Part shown: one piece after another, positions 26,018-34,504 of the stretch | How positions within the stretch are numbered: position 1 is the first letter of the stretch | How the letters are laid out: every line of letters begins with the position of its first letter | Source: Fictibacillus arsenicus | GTDB taxonomy: Bacteria > Bacillota > Bacilli > Bacillales > Fictibacillaceae | Length of the DNA stretch: 64,000 bases | Assembly (NCBI RefSeq): GCF_001642935.1 | Contig: NZ_CP016761.1 | Span: 434,001 to 498,000, forward strand | Direction: 5' to 3' | The notes under the pieces: generated by a model | Told to the model about the DNA's origin: nothing | The model's database searches: none | What the model saw: only the letters and a program-made list of their open reading frames with translations | Translations under genes and position numbers: made by a program

Positions 26018-26345
26018 TTCTCTAAAAGAATGTGACTTTTGGGTTATAGTTTTTATTACTTCAATGGCAAGTTAATTGGAGTGCAAGGTGTGAGACTCCT
26101 ACGGGATTAGCGGGACAGGTGAGCCCCCTAGCTAAACAAGCCTTTAGGAGTCTCCACCTGACCGCTTCATGGAAGTATCGTTGCTCCTGCGTCTACAAGT
26201 AAATGCTACCGATGTGAGCTTCCTCGTCGCATGCCTAGCGAGAAGCTTCTCATGTGGTAGGCACGCACCTTGCGCTCCAATAAACTAGTCAAAGAAGCTT
26301 ACTCTATAAAAATTTTCAAAAGCAACAATCTTTTAAAAATGAGCC
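26018..26345. repeat. Chimeric MITE-like repeat with two left ends (copy R6)
   Basis: Here two left halves face each other. The left part reads plus-strand A type (TTGGAGTGCAAGG, GAGACTCCT, GGGATTAGCGGGACAGGTGAG). From about 26150 the sequence is a minus-strand B-type left half ending at AAAAGCAACAATC, then TTTTAAAAATGAGCC at 26345. Neither GGAAATCAAC right end is present. The right-hand part supplies the stop codon of the frameshifted permease gene on the minus strand. Confidence 0.75.
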
Positions 26346-27246
26346 TTTTTAATAAACAATTTCACCCCTTTAACCGCTGCAAACAGAGGAAATGCGATAA
26401 GCATCAGCAGCGCAGCTCTCGTTGCAGCTGGCTGTTCACTAAGCAAAATTTGTATAATTCCATTCAAATTAAAGAGATATTCCAGGATGATCATCTGACT
26501 AAAAAGCAGGAGCATGATAAACGGAAGATGAATAGACAGTTCGGAAATAGTATTTTTTAAAAGGTGATGAAAGACTATATATGAATTTGAAAGACCTTTT
26601 GAACGTGCAAAGGTAATGTAGTCCTTTTCTATTTCGCTCTGGGATAATACGAGCTGGAGCCGGAATAAATAAATAGCTGGTACAATGCTCAATGTTATAA
26701 CGGGTAACAAAATGGAAGGTTCTCTGCTCGATGTAAAAGGATTTGCTGCAAGGAACCCCGTTTTTTTATAGATCCAGACAACGGCTAATTGAATGCAAAA
26801 TACAAAAAATAAATCAGGTAATGCTTCAAGAAGCTCGCTAATGCGTAATGCCGTTTTTTAAATGAAGAGGGAAGAAGTTCGGCACACCAGCCCAGCATAA
26901 CAGCAATGATGAATGTAGCTGCAAAGCTAATCAGCAGCATAACTAAGGTGTAAATAACAATATCCCAAACCTCAGGAAACAAAGGAATCTCATAGATCTC
27001 ATTAACGAATTCGTAGGAAAGATTTACGGGCATAGGCTCTATTATCATGTTTTGAGAATGGATGTACAAAGTAAGGGAATCAGGACTTGCGAGATTCCTA
27101 AGTGCCCCTGCTACAGACTCACCGTATCTTAAAAGACTAAATTCAATATCATCATCACCAGCGAGAAAGGACGGAACAGCAGCAATAAGAATAATGCTTG
27201 TGCATAGCAAGAGTAATTGTTGAAGAATTAAAATTACTTTTCTCAT
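26333..27246 (-). pseudogene. Frameshifted oligopeptide-type ABC permease
   Basis: Two abutting minus-strand frames (27246-26785 and 26710-26333) form one binding-protein-dependent permease if one base is restored. In the A6 run (plus-strand T6 at 26854-26859) one added A joins PSSFKK to TALRISELLEALPDLFFVFC and continues to the second frame. The restored protein has the periplasmic-loop and membrane layout of DppB/C-like permeases and the EAA loop EKDYITFARSKG. The C-terminus ends inside repeat R6. It may be a real pseudogene, a phase-variable run or a sequencing error; no partner subunits are adjacent. Confidence 0.75.
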
Positions 27247-27263
27247 CTGAGGGCTCTCCTTTT

Positions 27264-28307
27264 TTAAGTTAAATCAGGCATAAAGATATATTCATCTAAG
27301 ACTGGCTGCTGCATGAACTGAGTAACTTCTGTCCTTAAAGATTCCAAGCGGTCACGTTTTCCTGTGTAAAATACGTAATATCCTTTTCTTTGAGTCTCCA
27401 CTAAGCCACAAGAGAGTAATAGTTTTAAATGGCTTGATACAGTGGCTTCGGTTAATCCGAATTTATAGGCAAGCTGTTTCGTGCTGTATGGGTGATGAAG
27501 CAGATCCTGCAAAATCTTCAAACGTGTTGGTTCACTGAGTGCTTTTAAAAGTGAGATTAAATCCTCGGGAGGTTCTTGGTCTTTTTCAGAATCAGGAACC
27601 GCAACGTGAAGAGCAATCGCAACCCGGTCTTCGTTGCAGCAAAGCATGACGTGCGGTGTTGCGTAAGTTGACGGCTGGATGACGAGCCTAGGAAACTCTT
27701 CAAAGGAAAAAGTGTACACGTCGTTCTTTTTTATCTTTATATTTTCTGACGTAACGGTTACATCGGGATGAATGCTGTTTAATGTTTCTATCTTTGAGGA
27801 CATGAGTTCTTCCTTAAAATTATCAGATGCCCTTGCAATCCAAGGGTTTATCCGGAAAAGCTCCTCGGCAAACAGATGACGGTTGTAATCATAAAAGAAA
27901 TCACAGAATCTACTTTTCCAGCTCGACGTTCTTAATAGAATATCTTTTTCAATTGAGTGGAGAGGTGCAGTTGCCGGGTTGTTCTTCCACTTCAGCAAGC
28001 TGTCTGTACCATATTTCTCTCCAAGCAAAAGGTAAGCAAAAGTTAAGTCGGGAACTCTTGCTAACTTTTCAATTCCTTCTTCTACCGTTTCCTCGTTAAA
28101 TTGAAATTCGTTTCGGATGTTTATAAAATACATCCAGTCATAAAAATGCGGTCCCCATTCCTTTATGAGCAGTGCGAGATCTTGAGGCAGTTTGTTGAGC
28201 GCTCTTTCTGCCCATGCCTTCCTGTATGGATGGTGTGAAGGGTTTTGAATAACGTGAAGGCTGATCATCATTTCGTTAAATGGTGAAAAATCAACAGATA
28301 CGTGCAT
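27264..28307 (-). CDS. ArsR-type HTH transcriptional regulator with long N-terminal domain
   Basis: 347-residue regulator with an unfamiliar N-terminal domain of about 255 residues. The C-terminal winged helix (about 257-330) reads LLKALSEPTRLKILQDLLHHPYSTKQLA, then LTEATVSSHLKLLLSCGLVETQRKGYYVFY, the ArsR pattern. No metal-binding CxC is seen, so the signal is unknown. Start ATG at 28307 with GAGAGGAAG upstream. It lies 17 bases upstream of the broken permease in the same direction and divergent from an FMN reductase gene. A palindrome sits in its promoter region. Confidence 0.82.
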   Translation of the reverse strand: MHVSVDFSPFNEMMISLHVIQNPSHHPYRKAWAERALNKLPQDLALLIKEWGPHFYDWMYFINIRNEFQFNEETVEEGIEKLARVPDLTFAYLLLGEKYGTDSLLKWKNNPATAPLHSIEKDILLRTSSWKSRFCDFFYDYNRHLFAEELFRINPWIARASDNFKEELMSSKIETLNSIHPDVTVTSENIKIKKNDVYTFSFEEFPRLVIQPSTYATPHVMLCCNEDRVAIALHVAVPDSEKDQEPPEDLISLLKALSEPTRLKILQDLLHHPYSTKQLAYKFGLTEATVSSHLKLLLSCGLVETQRKGYYVFYTGKRDRLESLRTEVTQFMQQPVLDEYIFMPDLT

Positions 28308-28344
28308 CAATTCTAACTTCCTCTCCGATATTATTATTTGTTTG

Positions 28345-28362
28345 ATTAGATATAAATCTAAT
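28345..28362. promoter_or_regulatory. Candidate operator of the ArsR-type regulator
   Basis: Perfect palindrome ATTAGAT-ATAA-ATCTAAT, about 38 bases upstream of the regulator start in the divergent intergenic region. Position and symmetry suit an ArsR-type dimer acting on its own gene. Binding is inferred. Confidence 0.45.
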
Positions 28363-28555
28363 TGGTTTTTGTAAATCCCAAAATTACAAATAATTTACAT
28401 CTAGAGAGCAGGAAAGTCAATCATTATTTCAAAAAAATCCTGACTAAAGTAGTGATTTTATACTTTTGAATTCGTTTCGCTTATTAAAGAGGATAAAAGT
28501 CTAGTAATATATGAACGTATTAGTTTTCAACATCGCAGAAAAGAGGGATACATAT

Positions 28556-29104
28556 ATGAAGATCATGGTTATAGCAGGGAGTCCAACTGCAGAATCCAGA
28601 ACGCGGGGAATTGCTCAGTATGCGGCTGAGGTACTGAGAGAAATGAACGTGGAAGTTTTATACTTCGATGTAGGAATCGACCGGCTTCCATTGTTTACGG
28701 GTGACGCAACGTCTGCAGAAAATGAAACAGTGAAAAAACTTGCGGATTACGCTGAACAAGCCGATGGCTTCTTCGTAACAAGCCCGGAATATCACAGTGG
28801 TATGAGCGGGGCATTAAAGAATGCACTCGACTTTTTAGGCGGAAAGCATTTTAAAAATAAACCTTCAGCAATTGCGGTCGCAGCTGGCGGAGGAAAAGGC
28901 GGAATTAATGCGCTGGCAAACCTTCGTACCGTATTGCGTGGAATTTATAGCTTAGTTATACCTGACCAATATGTGGCTGATCCAGTTAACTTTGATGAAG
29001 GAAATGTATTAGTTGATGAGCTGGCACAGACGCGTGTGCGTGAATTGGCAACTCAGCTGAAGGAATTAACAGAGCTTGTCTCTGCAAATAAAGCAAAGAA
29101 TTAA
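28556..29104 (+). CDS. NAD(P)H-dependent FMN reductase
   Basis: Flavodoxin-fold NADPH-dependent FMN reductase (SsuE/YhdA/azoreductase group), 182 residues. The phosphate-binding loop is GSPTAESRTRG (about 7-17). SPEYHSGMSGALKNALDF (about 79-96) is the family signature around the isoalloxazine ring. GGGKGG follows at about 117-122. The ATG at 28556 has AGAGGGA seven bases upstream; a frame from 28511 is less likely. It is divergent from the ArsR-type regulator, which may control it. Confidence 0.85.
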   Translation: MKIMVIAGSPTAESRTRGIAQYAAEVLREMNVEVLYFDVGIDRLPLFTGDATSAENETVKKLADYAEQADGFFVTSPEYHSGMSGALKNALDFLGGKHFKNKPSAIAVAAGGGKGGINALANLRTVLRGIYSLVIPDQYVADPVNFDEGNVLVDELAQTRVRELATQLKELTELVSANKAKN

Positions 29105-29112
29105 TAGCAAAA

Positions 29113-29335
29113 GGCTGTTTTCGTAACTTTGTTGCTTTTGAAAGTAGTTGATTTCCGTTACAGGATGCTCGCTTTCCGCGGGGCGTGCGGTGAGCCTCCT
29201 CGCGCTTTTGCGCCATTAGGAGTCTCGCCTGTCCCGCTGATCCCGCAGGAGTCTCGCACCTTGCACTTCAATCAACTTGTCAATGAAGAGAAAGACTTAA
29301 ATATGCCAAAAGCAATAACTTTTTAGATAAGTGCC
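29113..29335 (-). repeat. MITE-like hairpin repeat (copy R7, minus orientation)
   Basis: Complete short-type copy in reverse. Read on the plus strand it opens with GGCTGTTTTCGTAACTTTG, then TTGCTTTTGAAAGTAGTTG and ATTTCCG. It ends with AAAGCAATAAC and a terminal GCC. It contains the core hairpin and the GCGGGATCAGCGGGACAGG segment. Its outer ends are mutually inverted (TTGTTGCTTTTGA-like arms). Confidence 0.8.
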
Positions 29336-29341
29336 ATTTGG

Positions 29342-29376
29342 AAAGACAGCTCGCAAAAATGCGAGCTGTCTTTTTT
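29342..29376 (+). terminator. Terminator downstream of repeat R7
   Basis: AAAGACAGCTCGC, loop AAAAAT, GCGAGCTGTCTTTTTT. It most likely belonged to the FMN reductase gene before repeat R7 came to lie between gene and terminator. Confidence 0.85.
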
Positions 29377-29443
29377 CTTTAGATCTTTTAAAGGCTGTCC
29401 TAATCACATTGAAAATCTCATAAGATAAGTTGAGGTGGAAAGA

Positions 29444-29860
29444 ATGGGACATGGCGTATTGGTCATTTTATTAATAGCTAGTGCTGCAATCATTATGCGC
29501 AGTATATGGATGCTGTTTAAACACCCTGGTATAAAAGAGCATCTTATGCCAGCCAGTCATCTGCTGGTTTTATTCATTGTGTATGGAACAATTATTTCGG
29601 GTTTTGGAATGATATATGCTTTATTGTCCATTATGGGTTATCCGGTGATAAAACTGGAACTGGAACAAAGCGATTTTTTATCGTTTATTGAAGCTTGTAT
29701 TTATTTTAGCAGTACGACGATTCTTTCGGTTGGATATGGGGATATTGTTCCAGTCGGTGCAGGACGATGGATAGCGGCACTTCAGGCACTGATCGGCTAT
29801 TTGCTGCCGATCGCATTTGTTCTCTCATCTGTTATCCACCATAACAGAACAGCAAAATAG
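29444..29860 (+). CDS. Two-helix potassium channel family protein
   Basis: Small membrane protein of 138 residues with an Ion_trans_2 pore. An N-terminal helix (VLVILLIASAAIIM), a second helix (LLVLFIVYGTIISGFGMIY), a pore helix with filter TTILSVGYGDIVP (about 88-100), and a last helix (WIAALQALIGYLLPIAFVL). GYGD is the K+ selectivity signature. There is no cytoplasmic RCK domain, so gating is unclear. Start ATG at 29444 after GAGGTGG. Confidence 0.83.
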   Translation: MGHGVLVILLIASAAIIMRSIWMLFKHPGIKEHLMPASHLLVLFIVYGTIISGFGMIYALLSIMGYPVIKLELEQSDFLSFIEACIYFSSTTILSVGYGDIVPVGAGRWIAALQALIGYLLPIAFVLSSVIHHNRTAK

Positions 29861-29925
29861 TTGTTGAAGAAGCGGCAATTGGGCTACCCTTAAAAAGTGA
29901 GAATTATTTTAAGGAGGCTTATTCA

Positions 29926-30396
29926 ATGACTGTAGAAACAGGAACAAAAGCGCCTGATTTTAAACTGCCAGCGAGCAATGGGAAAGAAGTCCAGCTTTCT
30001 GATTTTAAAGGCAAGAATGTGGTTCTATATTTCTATCCGAAAGACATGACACCAGGATGTACAACGCAGGCTTGTGATTTTAGAGATAAGCACAGTGACT
30101 TCGAGGAGCAGAATACTGTTATTATTGGTATCAGTCCTGATCCGTTAAGTCGACACGATAAATTCATAGAGAAACACGGTCTGCCATTTTTGCTGGTTGC
30201 GGATGAGGAGCATAAGGCAGCGGAAATGTATGATGTCTGGAAACTGAAGAAGAACTTTGGGAAGGAATACATGGGAATTGAGAGATCAACTTTTATCATT
30301 GATAAAGAGGGGATCATTCAAAAGGAATATCGGAAAGTAAAAGTGAAGGATCATGTAAAAGATGCGCTTGAATTTATAAAAGAAAATTTATCATAA
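29926..30396 (+). CDS. bcp: Thiol peroxidase Bcp (peroxiredoxin)
   Basis: Atypical peroxiredoxin reducing hydroperoxides in the cytoplasm, 156 residues, the family's standard size. The peroxidatic Cys45 in TPGCTTQAC and resolving Cys50 show the Bcp five-residue spacing. Arg in FGKEYMGIERSTFIID completes the active site. Start ATG follows AAGGAGGC. As ygaF in B. subtilis it lies between gsaB and perR, fitting peroxide defence. I saw no Per box directly upstream. Confidence 0.92.
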   Translation: MTVETGTKAPDFKLPASNGKEVQLSDFKGKNVVLYFYPKDMTPGCTTQACDFRDKHSDFEEQNTVIIGISPDPLSRHDKFIEKHGLPFLLVADEEHKAAEMYDVWKLKKNFGKEYMGIERSTFIIDKEGIIQKEYRKVKVKDHVKDALEFIKENLS

Positions 30397-30397
30397 G

Positions 30398-30424
30398 AAA
30401 AAGCCCTGAATTCGGGGCTTTTTT
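30398..30424. terminator. Terminator shared by bcp and sspH
   Basis: AAAAAGCCC, loop TGAATTC, GGGGCTTTTTT just after bcp. The reverse reading has a T-tract too, so it can also end sspH transcripts; it touches the sspH stop codon. Confidence 0.85.
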
Positions 30425-30602
30425 AACTTTCCTGCAATTCATTAACAGGGATGTTCATCTCGTTATCCGGCTGTTCTCTTGTATAAGCTCTTGCTGTTTG
30501 ATTGTTCTCGTCAACTGACTGAAGCCAAACGGGAGTCCCATTATGTAAAACTTCGATCTCTTTTTCAGATTCAATGATTTGCTGAGCACGTGATACGTTC
30601 AT
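30423..30602 (-). CDS. sspH: H-type small acid-soluble spore protein
   Basis: 59-residue ORF with the SspH pattern: MNVSRAQQIIESEKEIEV start, then HNGTPVWLQSVDE with conserved NGTPV and VDE, then TARAYTREQPDNEMNIPVNEL. The length equals that of B. subtilis SspH. The family protein is a minor forespore-specific spore-core component. Start ATG at 30602 with GGAGGTG upstream. Convergent with bcp. Confidence 0.9.
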   Translation of the reverse strand: MNVSRAQQIIESEKEIEVLHNGTPVWLQSVDENNQTARAYTREQPDNEMNIPVNELQES

Positions 30603-30746
30603 CTTTAATCACCTCCACGAGATTTATTATGCAGCAGTGCACATAATACTATGCTTTCATTTATAAAAAATAGGCAGGATAGCTTACCCATGATAAAATA
30701 AAATTGTGTGAATTTTATAACAGATAAATATATGGGGGTCTACATA

Positions 30747-31856
30747 ATGAGAGATGAACGTTTAACAACGTTAGCAAAAACATTGTTAACGCACTCGCTT
30801 AAACTTGAAAAAGGTCAAAAGGTATTAATTACTTCATTTATTGCAGGAAAGCCGCTAGTTAAAGAACTTGTTAAAGAAACATATAACATGGGGGCTTATC
30901 CGTACGTTCAGCTTGTGGACGAAGAAATTTCTCGTGTTTTGCTGACGGGATCTTCTAAAGAACATACAGAGCCGCAAGTAAAGTGGGATTTAGCGAGAAT
31001 GGAAGACGTAGATGCCTATATCTCCATTCAATGTAAAAACAATGATTCAGAGTTTGCTGAAATTCCAAGTGATATCTTCCAAATGAAGGCCGAGTTGAAC
31101 AAGCCGGTTCAAAACCTGATTATCAACGACCGTCAATGGGTATTGCTCAACTATCCAACAACAGGTTTAGCTCAAATGGCTAAAATGAGCCTAGAGAAAT
31201 TTACTGACTTCGTGCTTGATGTGTGCAACGTTGATTATAAAGCGATGGCAGAAGCTCAAAAGCCTCTTCATGCATTGATGGAACGTACCGATAAAGTACG
31301 CATCACAGGACAAGGGACAGATTTAACGTTCTCTATTAAAGGTATTCCTGCTGTTATGTGTGCAGGCGAAAACAATATTCCTGATGGAGAGGTATTTACA
31401 GCGCCAGTCAAAGACAGCGTGAACGGAAAAATTACGTATAACACGCCTTGTCCTTATCATGGAACAACATTTAATAATGTAAGCTTAACGTTTAAAGACG
31501 GAAAAATTGTTGAAGCTACTTCAGACAACACTGAGAAATTGAACGAAATATTTGATACAGATGAAGGCGCTCGTTATGTTGGTGAGTTCGCAATCGGTGT
31601 AAATCCATTGATCCAGCATCCAATGGGAGATATCTTATTTGACGAAAAGATTGGCGGAAGTATTCACTTTACACCAGGAAGAGCATATCAAGATGCTTTT
31701 AATGGAAACGAATCAGGCATCCACTGGGATATGGTCCTCATACAGCGTCCTGAGTATGGCGGAGGAGAAATCTACTTCGATGATGTTTTAATCCGTAAAG
31801 ACGGATTATTCGTTCTGCCTGAATTACAAGGGTTGAATCCAGAAAATCTTAAATAA
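30747..31856 (+). CDS. Aminopeptidase, M29 family (AmpS-like)
   Basis: Metallo-aminopeptidase of the M29 (thermophilic aminopeptidase/AmpS) family, 369 residues, cytoplasmic. The first third (LTHSLKLEKGQKVLI) is the typical N-terminal domain. Metal-ligand segments are AGENNIPDGEVFTAP (about 208-222), GEFAIGVNP (about 281-289), GGSIHFTPG and GIHWDMVL (about 327-334). The ATG at 30747 follows GGGGGTC; a frame from 30708 has no site. A terminator follows. Confidence 0.88.
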   Translation: MRDERLTTLAKTLLTHSLKLEKGQKVLITSFIAGKPLVKELVKETYNMGAYPYVQLVDEEISRVLLTGSSKEHTEPQVKWDLARMEDVDAYISIQCKNNDSEFAEIPSDIFQMKAELNKPVQNLIINDRQWVLLNYPTTGLAQMAKMSLEKFTDFVLDVCNVDYKAMAEAQKPLHALMERTDKVRITGQGTDLTFSIKGIPAVMCAGENNIPDGEVFTAPVKDSVNGKITYNTPCPYHGTTFNNVSLTFKDGKIVEATSDNTEKLNEIFDTDEGARYVGEFAIGVNPLIQHPMGDILFDEKIGGSIHFTPGRAYQDAFNGNESGIHWDMVLIQRPEYGGGEIYFDDVLIRKDGLFVLPELQGLNPENLK

Positions 31857-31882
31857 GCAGTGGAAAAAAACTAACATAAATT

Positions 31883-31906
31883 GCGGGATGCACTGTCCCG
31901 CTTTTT
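31883..31906 (+). terminator. Terminator of the M29 aminopeptidase gene
   Basis: GCGGGA, loop TGCACTG, TCCCGC, then TTTTT. Confidence 0.78.
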
Positions 31907-31941
31907 CTAATTCACTAATAATAAAAAGAAGGTGTTTTTTT

Positions 31942-32892
31942 ATGATACTTTCAAGCGGACGATTAAAAGATGAAATAAAAGAGGAACTTAAAGGGCGTTT
32001 TCCTGAAGAAGAGTTTCATTTTTACAACAAGATGAAAGAAGCTGTCGTGGATCTTGATCAAGCTGAAGTACTTATTTCTTACGGTGAAGATCTGACAGAC
32101 GAATTAGTCGATCAGGCAAAATCTTTAAAATGGATTATGGTTATCTCTGCGGGCCTGGATAAGATGCCTTTTAAAGCTCTTCAAGAAAAGAACATTCTCA
32201 TTACAAACGCCAGAGGCATTCATAAGACCCCGATGGCAGAATATACAATTTCGATGATGCTGCAAGTGTCCAGAAAAACAAAAGAATTAATGGAAAATCA
32301 AAAACAGCATAAGTGGGACCGAAAAGTTCCTATGACTGAAATCTCAGAAAAAACAATTGGGATATTAGGAACGGGTGCAATCGGATCAGAAGTGGCGAGG
32401 CTGGCGAAAGCATTTAATATGAAGACGATTGGTTTTAACAGAAGCGGCAGATCAGTGCCGGAATTTGATGCAATCGTTGATCAAGAAGGAATAAACAAGC
32501 TGTATGAAGAAAGTGATTTTATTGTGAATGTGCTTCCTTCAACACATTTAACAGAAAGGTTTATTGGTGCTGAGGCTTTTTCGCGGATGAAATCGTCTGC
32601 TGTTCTCATAAACATTGGCCGCGGCACTACGATAGTTGAAAGTGAACTTATCGAAGCTCTCCGAGAAAAGAAAATTCACCATGCTGTTCTCGATGTTTTC
32701 GAAAAAGAACCGCTCTCCGAAGAAAGTCCGCTATGGGATATGGAGAACGTGACCGTAACACCGCATCTGTCGGGTATTTCACCGCAATATCAAGAAAGAG
32801 CAATTGAGATTTTTAGTGATAACCTGAAACTTTATCGGAAGAGTCGGCTTTCTGAAATGATCAATATCATTCCATATGATCGGGGGTATTAA
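31942..32892 (+). CDS. D-2-hydroxyacid dehydrogenase family protein
   Basis: NAD-dependent 2-hydroxyacid dehydrogenase of 316 residues. The nucleotide-binding loop is GILGTGAIGSEVA (about 139-151). Catalytic Arg is in NIGRGTT (about 229-235), Glu in DVFEKEPL and His in VTPHLSG (about 275-281). The substrate could be phosphoglycerate-like or an alpha-keto acid. Start ATG at 31942 after AAGAAGGTG. It is one base before the next gene, so probably a two-gene operon. Confidence 0.85.
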   Translation: MILSSGRLKDEIKEELKGRFPEEEFHFYNKMKEAVVDLDQAEVLISYGEDLTDELVDQAKSLKWIMVISAGLDKMPFKALQEKNILITNARGIHKTPMAEYTISMMLQVSRKTKELMENQKQHKWDRKVPMTEISEKTIGILGTGAIGSEVARLAKAFNMKTIGFNRSGRSVPEFDAIVDQEGINKLYEESDFIVNVLPSTHLTERFIGAEAFSRMKSSAVLINIGRGTTIVESELIEALREKKIHHAVLDVFEKEPLSEESPLWDMENVTVTPHLSGISPQYQERAIEIFSDNLKLYRKSRLSEMINIIPYDRGY

Positions 32893-32893
32893 T

Positions 32894-33442
32894 ATGAAGA
32901 TTTACACAAAAACTGGGGATAAAGGAACAACATCTTTAATTTTTGGCGAAAGAGTATCCAAAAATGATATCAGGGTAGAAGCATATGGTACATGTGATGA
33001 GGCGAACAGTATGATCGGTCTTGGCATAAGTCAATTACCTGATGAAGATTGGGCAAAGCAAGCAGCAATCGTCATGCAAAAAGTTCAAACAGTTCTTTTT
33101 CATGTTGGTGCTGAACTTGCGACACCTGCAGGCAAAGAAGTATCATGGAAGCTGAAAGAAGATGACATTCGTTTTCTTGAGGAAACGATCGATAGCTGGC
33201 AGGAAGGGCTAAAACCATTGAAGCAGTTTATATTGCCTGGAGGGTCTCCTTCTGCAAGTGCTCTGCATACAGCCAGAACGATCGTAAGACGGGCGGAGCG
33301 GCTGGCAGTAGGAGTGGAAGCTGTGAATCCTCTCGTATTATCTTATTTAAACCGGCTATCAGACTTTTTGTTCGTTGCTGCAAGATATGTAAATGAACAA
33401 ATGAAGGTAAACGAACCTGTACTTCACGAAGATTTATCCTAA
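32894..33442 (+). CDS. Cob(I)yrinic acid a,c-diamide adenosyltransferase, PduO type
   Basis: PduO-type corrinoid adenosyltransferase making adenosylcobalamin from cob(I)alamin and ATP, 182 residues, trimeric in the family. The ATP loop KIYTKTGDKGTTSL (about 2-15), the FILPGGS (about 115-121) and RTIVRRAERL segments (about 132-141) and the final SDFLFVAAR are hallmarks. The ATG at 32894 follows GGGGGT. Suggests B12 salvage or a B12-dependent enzyme in the cell. Confidence 0.9.
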   Translation: MKIYTKTGDKGTTSLIFGERVSKNDIRVEAYGTCDEANSMIGLGISQLPDEDWAKQAAIVMQKVQTVLFHVGAELATPAGKEVSWKLKEDDIRFLEETIDSWQEGLKPLKQFILPGGSPSASALHTARTIVRRAERLAVGVEAVNPLVLSYLNRLSDFLFVAARYVNEQMKVNEPVLHEDLS

Positions 33443-33468
33443 AAAAGCGAGTGTTCCGTATACTTCAA

Positions 33469-33498
33469 TTGACAAAACCTGTTGTTAAGCAGTAGACT
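33469..33498 (+). promoter_or_regulatory. perR promoter
   Basis: TTGACA, 18 bases, TAGACT, ending three bases before the Per box, so bound PerR would cover the transcription start. Confidence 0.55.
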
Positions 33499-33500
33499 AA

Positions 33501-33515
33501 TTATAACGATTATAA
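33501..33515. promoter_or_regulatory. PerR box upstream of perR
   Basis: TTATAACGATTATAA differs at one position from the consensus TTATAATNATTATAA. It is 36 bases before the perR start, consistent with the autoregulation known in B. subtilis. Confidence 0.8.
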
Positions 33516-33550
33516 AGTAATAATTCTTAAAGAAATGGGGTGCATGACGG

Positions 33551-33982
33551 ATGTCTAGTGCAAAGATCAATGCTGCAATTGACAATTTAAAAGAAGCAGG
33601 TGTGCGTATTACACCGCAGCGTCATGCTATCTTAGAGCATCTTATTCAATCGATGTCCCATCCAACTGCTGATGAGATCTACAAGGCGCTGGAAGGGAAG
33701 TTTCCAAATATGAGTGTTGCTACCGTCTATAATAATCTCCGTGTGTTTAAAGAAGCGGGTCTTGTAAAAGAACTGACTTATGGAGATTCATCCAGCCGGT
33801 TTGATTGTGTGACAACAGATCACTACCATATCATCTGTGATTCTTGCGGAAAAATTGTAGATTTTCATTATCCAGGCTTAGATGAAGTAGAGAGCCTTGC
33901 TGAGTCAGTGACAGGCTTTGATGTAGGCCGGCACCGGATGGAAATTTACGGCGTCTGCCCGGATTGCAAAAGAAAACATTAA
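33551..33982 (+). CDS. perR: Peroxide-responsive repressor PerR
   Basis: Fur-family metalloregulator sensing H2O2 by metal-catalysed histidine oxidation, 143 residues. The winged helix is followed by the regulatory metal ligands at the B. subtilis positions: His37, Asp85, His91, His93 and Asp104. The structural zinc site is Cys96/Cys99 and Cys136/Cys139. Asp104 and the neighbours bcp, ygzB and ygxA separate it from Fur and Zur. A Per box lies in its own promoter. Confidence 0.96.
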   Translation: MSSAKINAAIDNLKEAGVRITPQRHAILEHLIQSMSHPTADEIYKALEGKFPNMSVATVYNNLRVFKEAGLVKELTYGDSSSRFDCVTTDHYHIICDSCGKIVDFHYPGLDEVESLAESVTGFDVGRHRMEIYGVCPDCKRKH

Positions 33983-33986
33983 ATGA

Positions 33987-34023
33987 AAAAAGCTGACTTC
34001 CTAAACGGAATGTCAGCTTTATC
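33987..34023. terminator. Bidirectional terminator between perR and ygzB
   Basis: AAAAGCTGAC-TTCC, loop TAAA, CGGAATGTCAGCTTT. Both strands have flanking T-tracts; the minus reading serves ygzB, whose stop codon it overlaps. Confidence 0.85.
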
Positions 34024-34384
34024 TATTTTCTTTACGCATTTGGCGTTTAGAATTGTATTTTTCATCAAACTCTTCGCCTTCAAGACCTTTATCCATCGTA
34101 AGCGGCTGATTACAGGACATACATGCATCAACGCGGCCGAGAACTTTCGTTACTTTTCCACAATTCGGACAGACAACTTGCACTGCCTGAGTAGAGATCA
34201 TTCCAATCCAAAAGTAAACACCAGCACTAGCGATCGTTGCAATAAAACCAATAACCATAAAAATAGACATAACGACAAAACTTGTCTTGAAAAACAGGCC
34301 TGCATACATGATGATAATACCTATAAACACAAGGCTTAAGGCAAACGTACGTATTTTATTAATTTTGCTCGTATACTTTATCAT
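34019..34384 (-). CDS. ygzB: YgzB family membrane protein
   Basis: 121-residue protein with two transmembrane helices ([20 protein letters not shown] and [20 protein letters not shown]) followed by a zinc-ribbon-like [20 protein letters not shown] (about 73-92). It matches YgzB in layout and in its convergent place beside perR. Start ATG at 34384 with GGAGGG upstream. Function unknown. Confidence 0.88.
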   Translation of the reverse strand: MIKYTSKINKIRTFALSLVFIGIIIMYAGLFFKTSFVVMSIFMVIGFIATIASAGVYFWIGMISTQAVQVVCPNCGKVTKVLGRVDACMSCNQPLTMDKGLEGEEFDEKYNSKRQMRKENR

Positions 34385-34504
34385 ACCTGTCCCTCCTACG
34401 TTCATTAGTATAACATATGAACTCTGAAGAAAAGAAAAAGGATTTCTTTATTTGATGTTGAAAGATAACACACAGGATTTTGTTAATATGGGAGATGACC
34501 TTTA

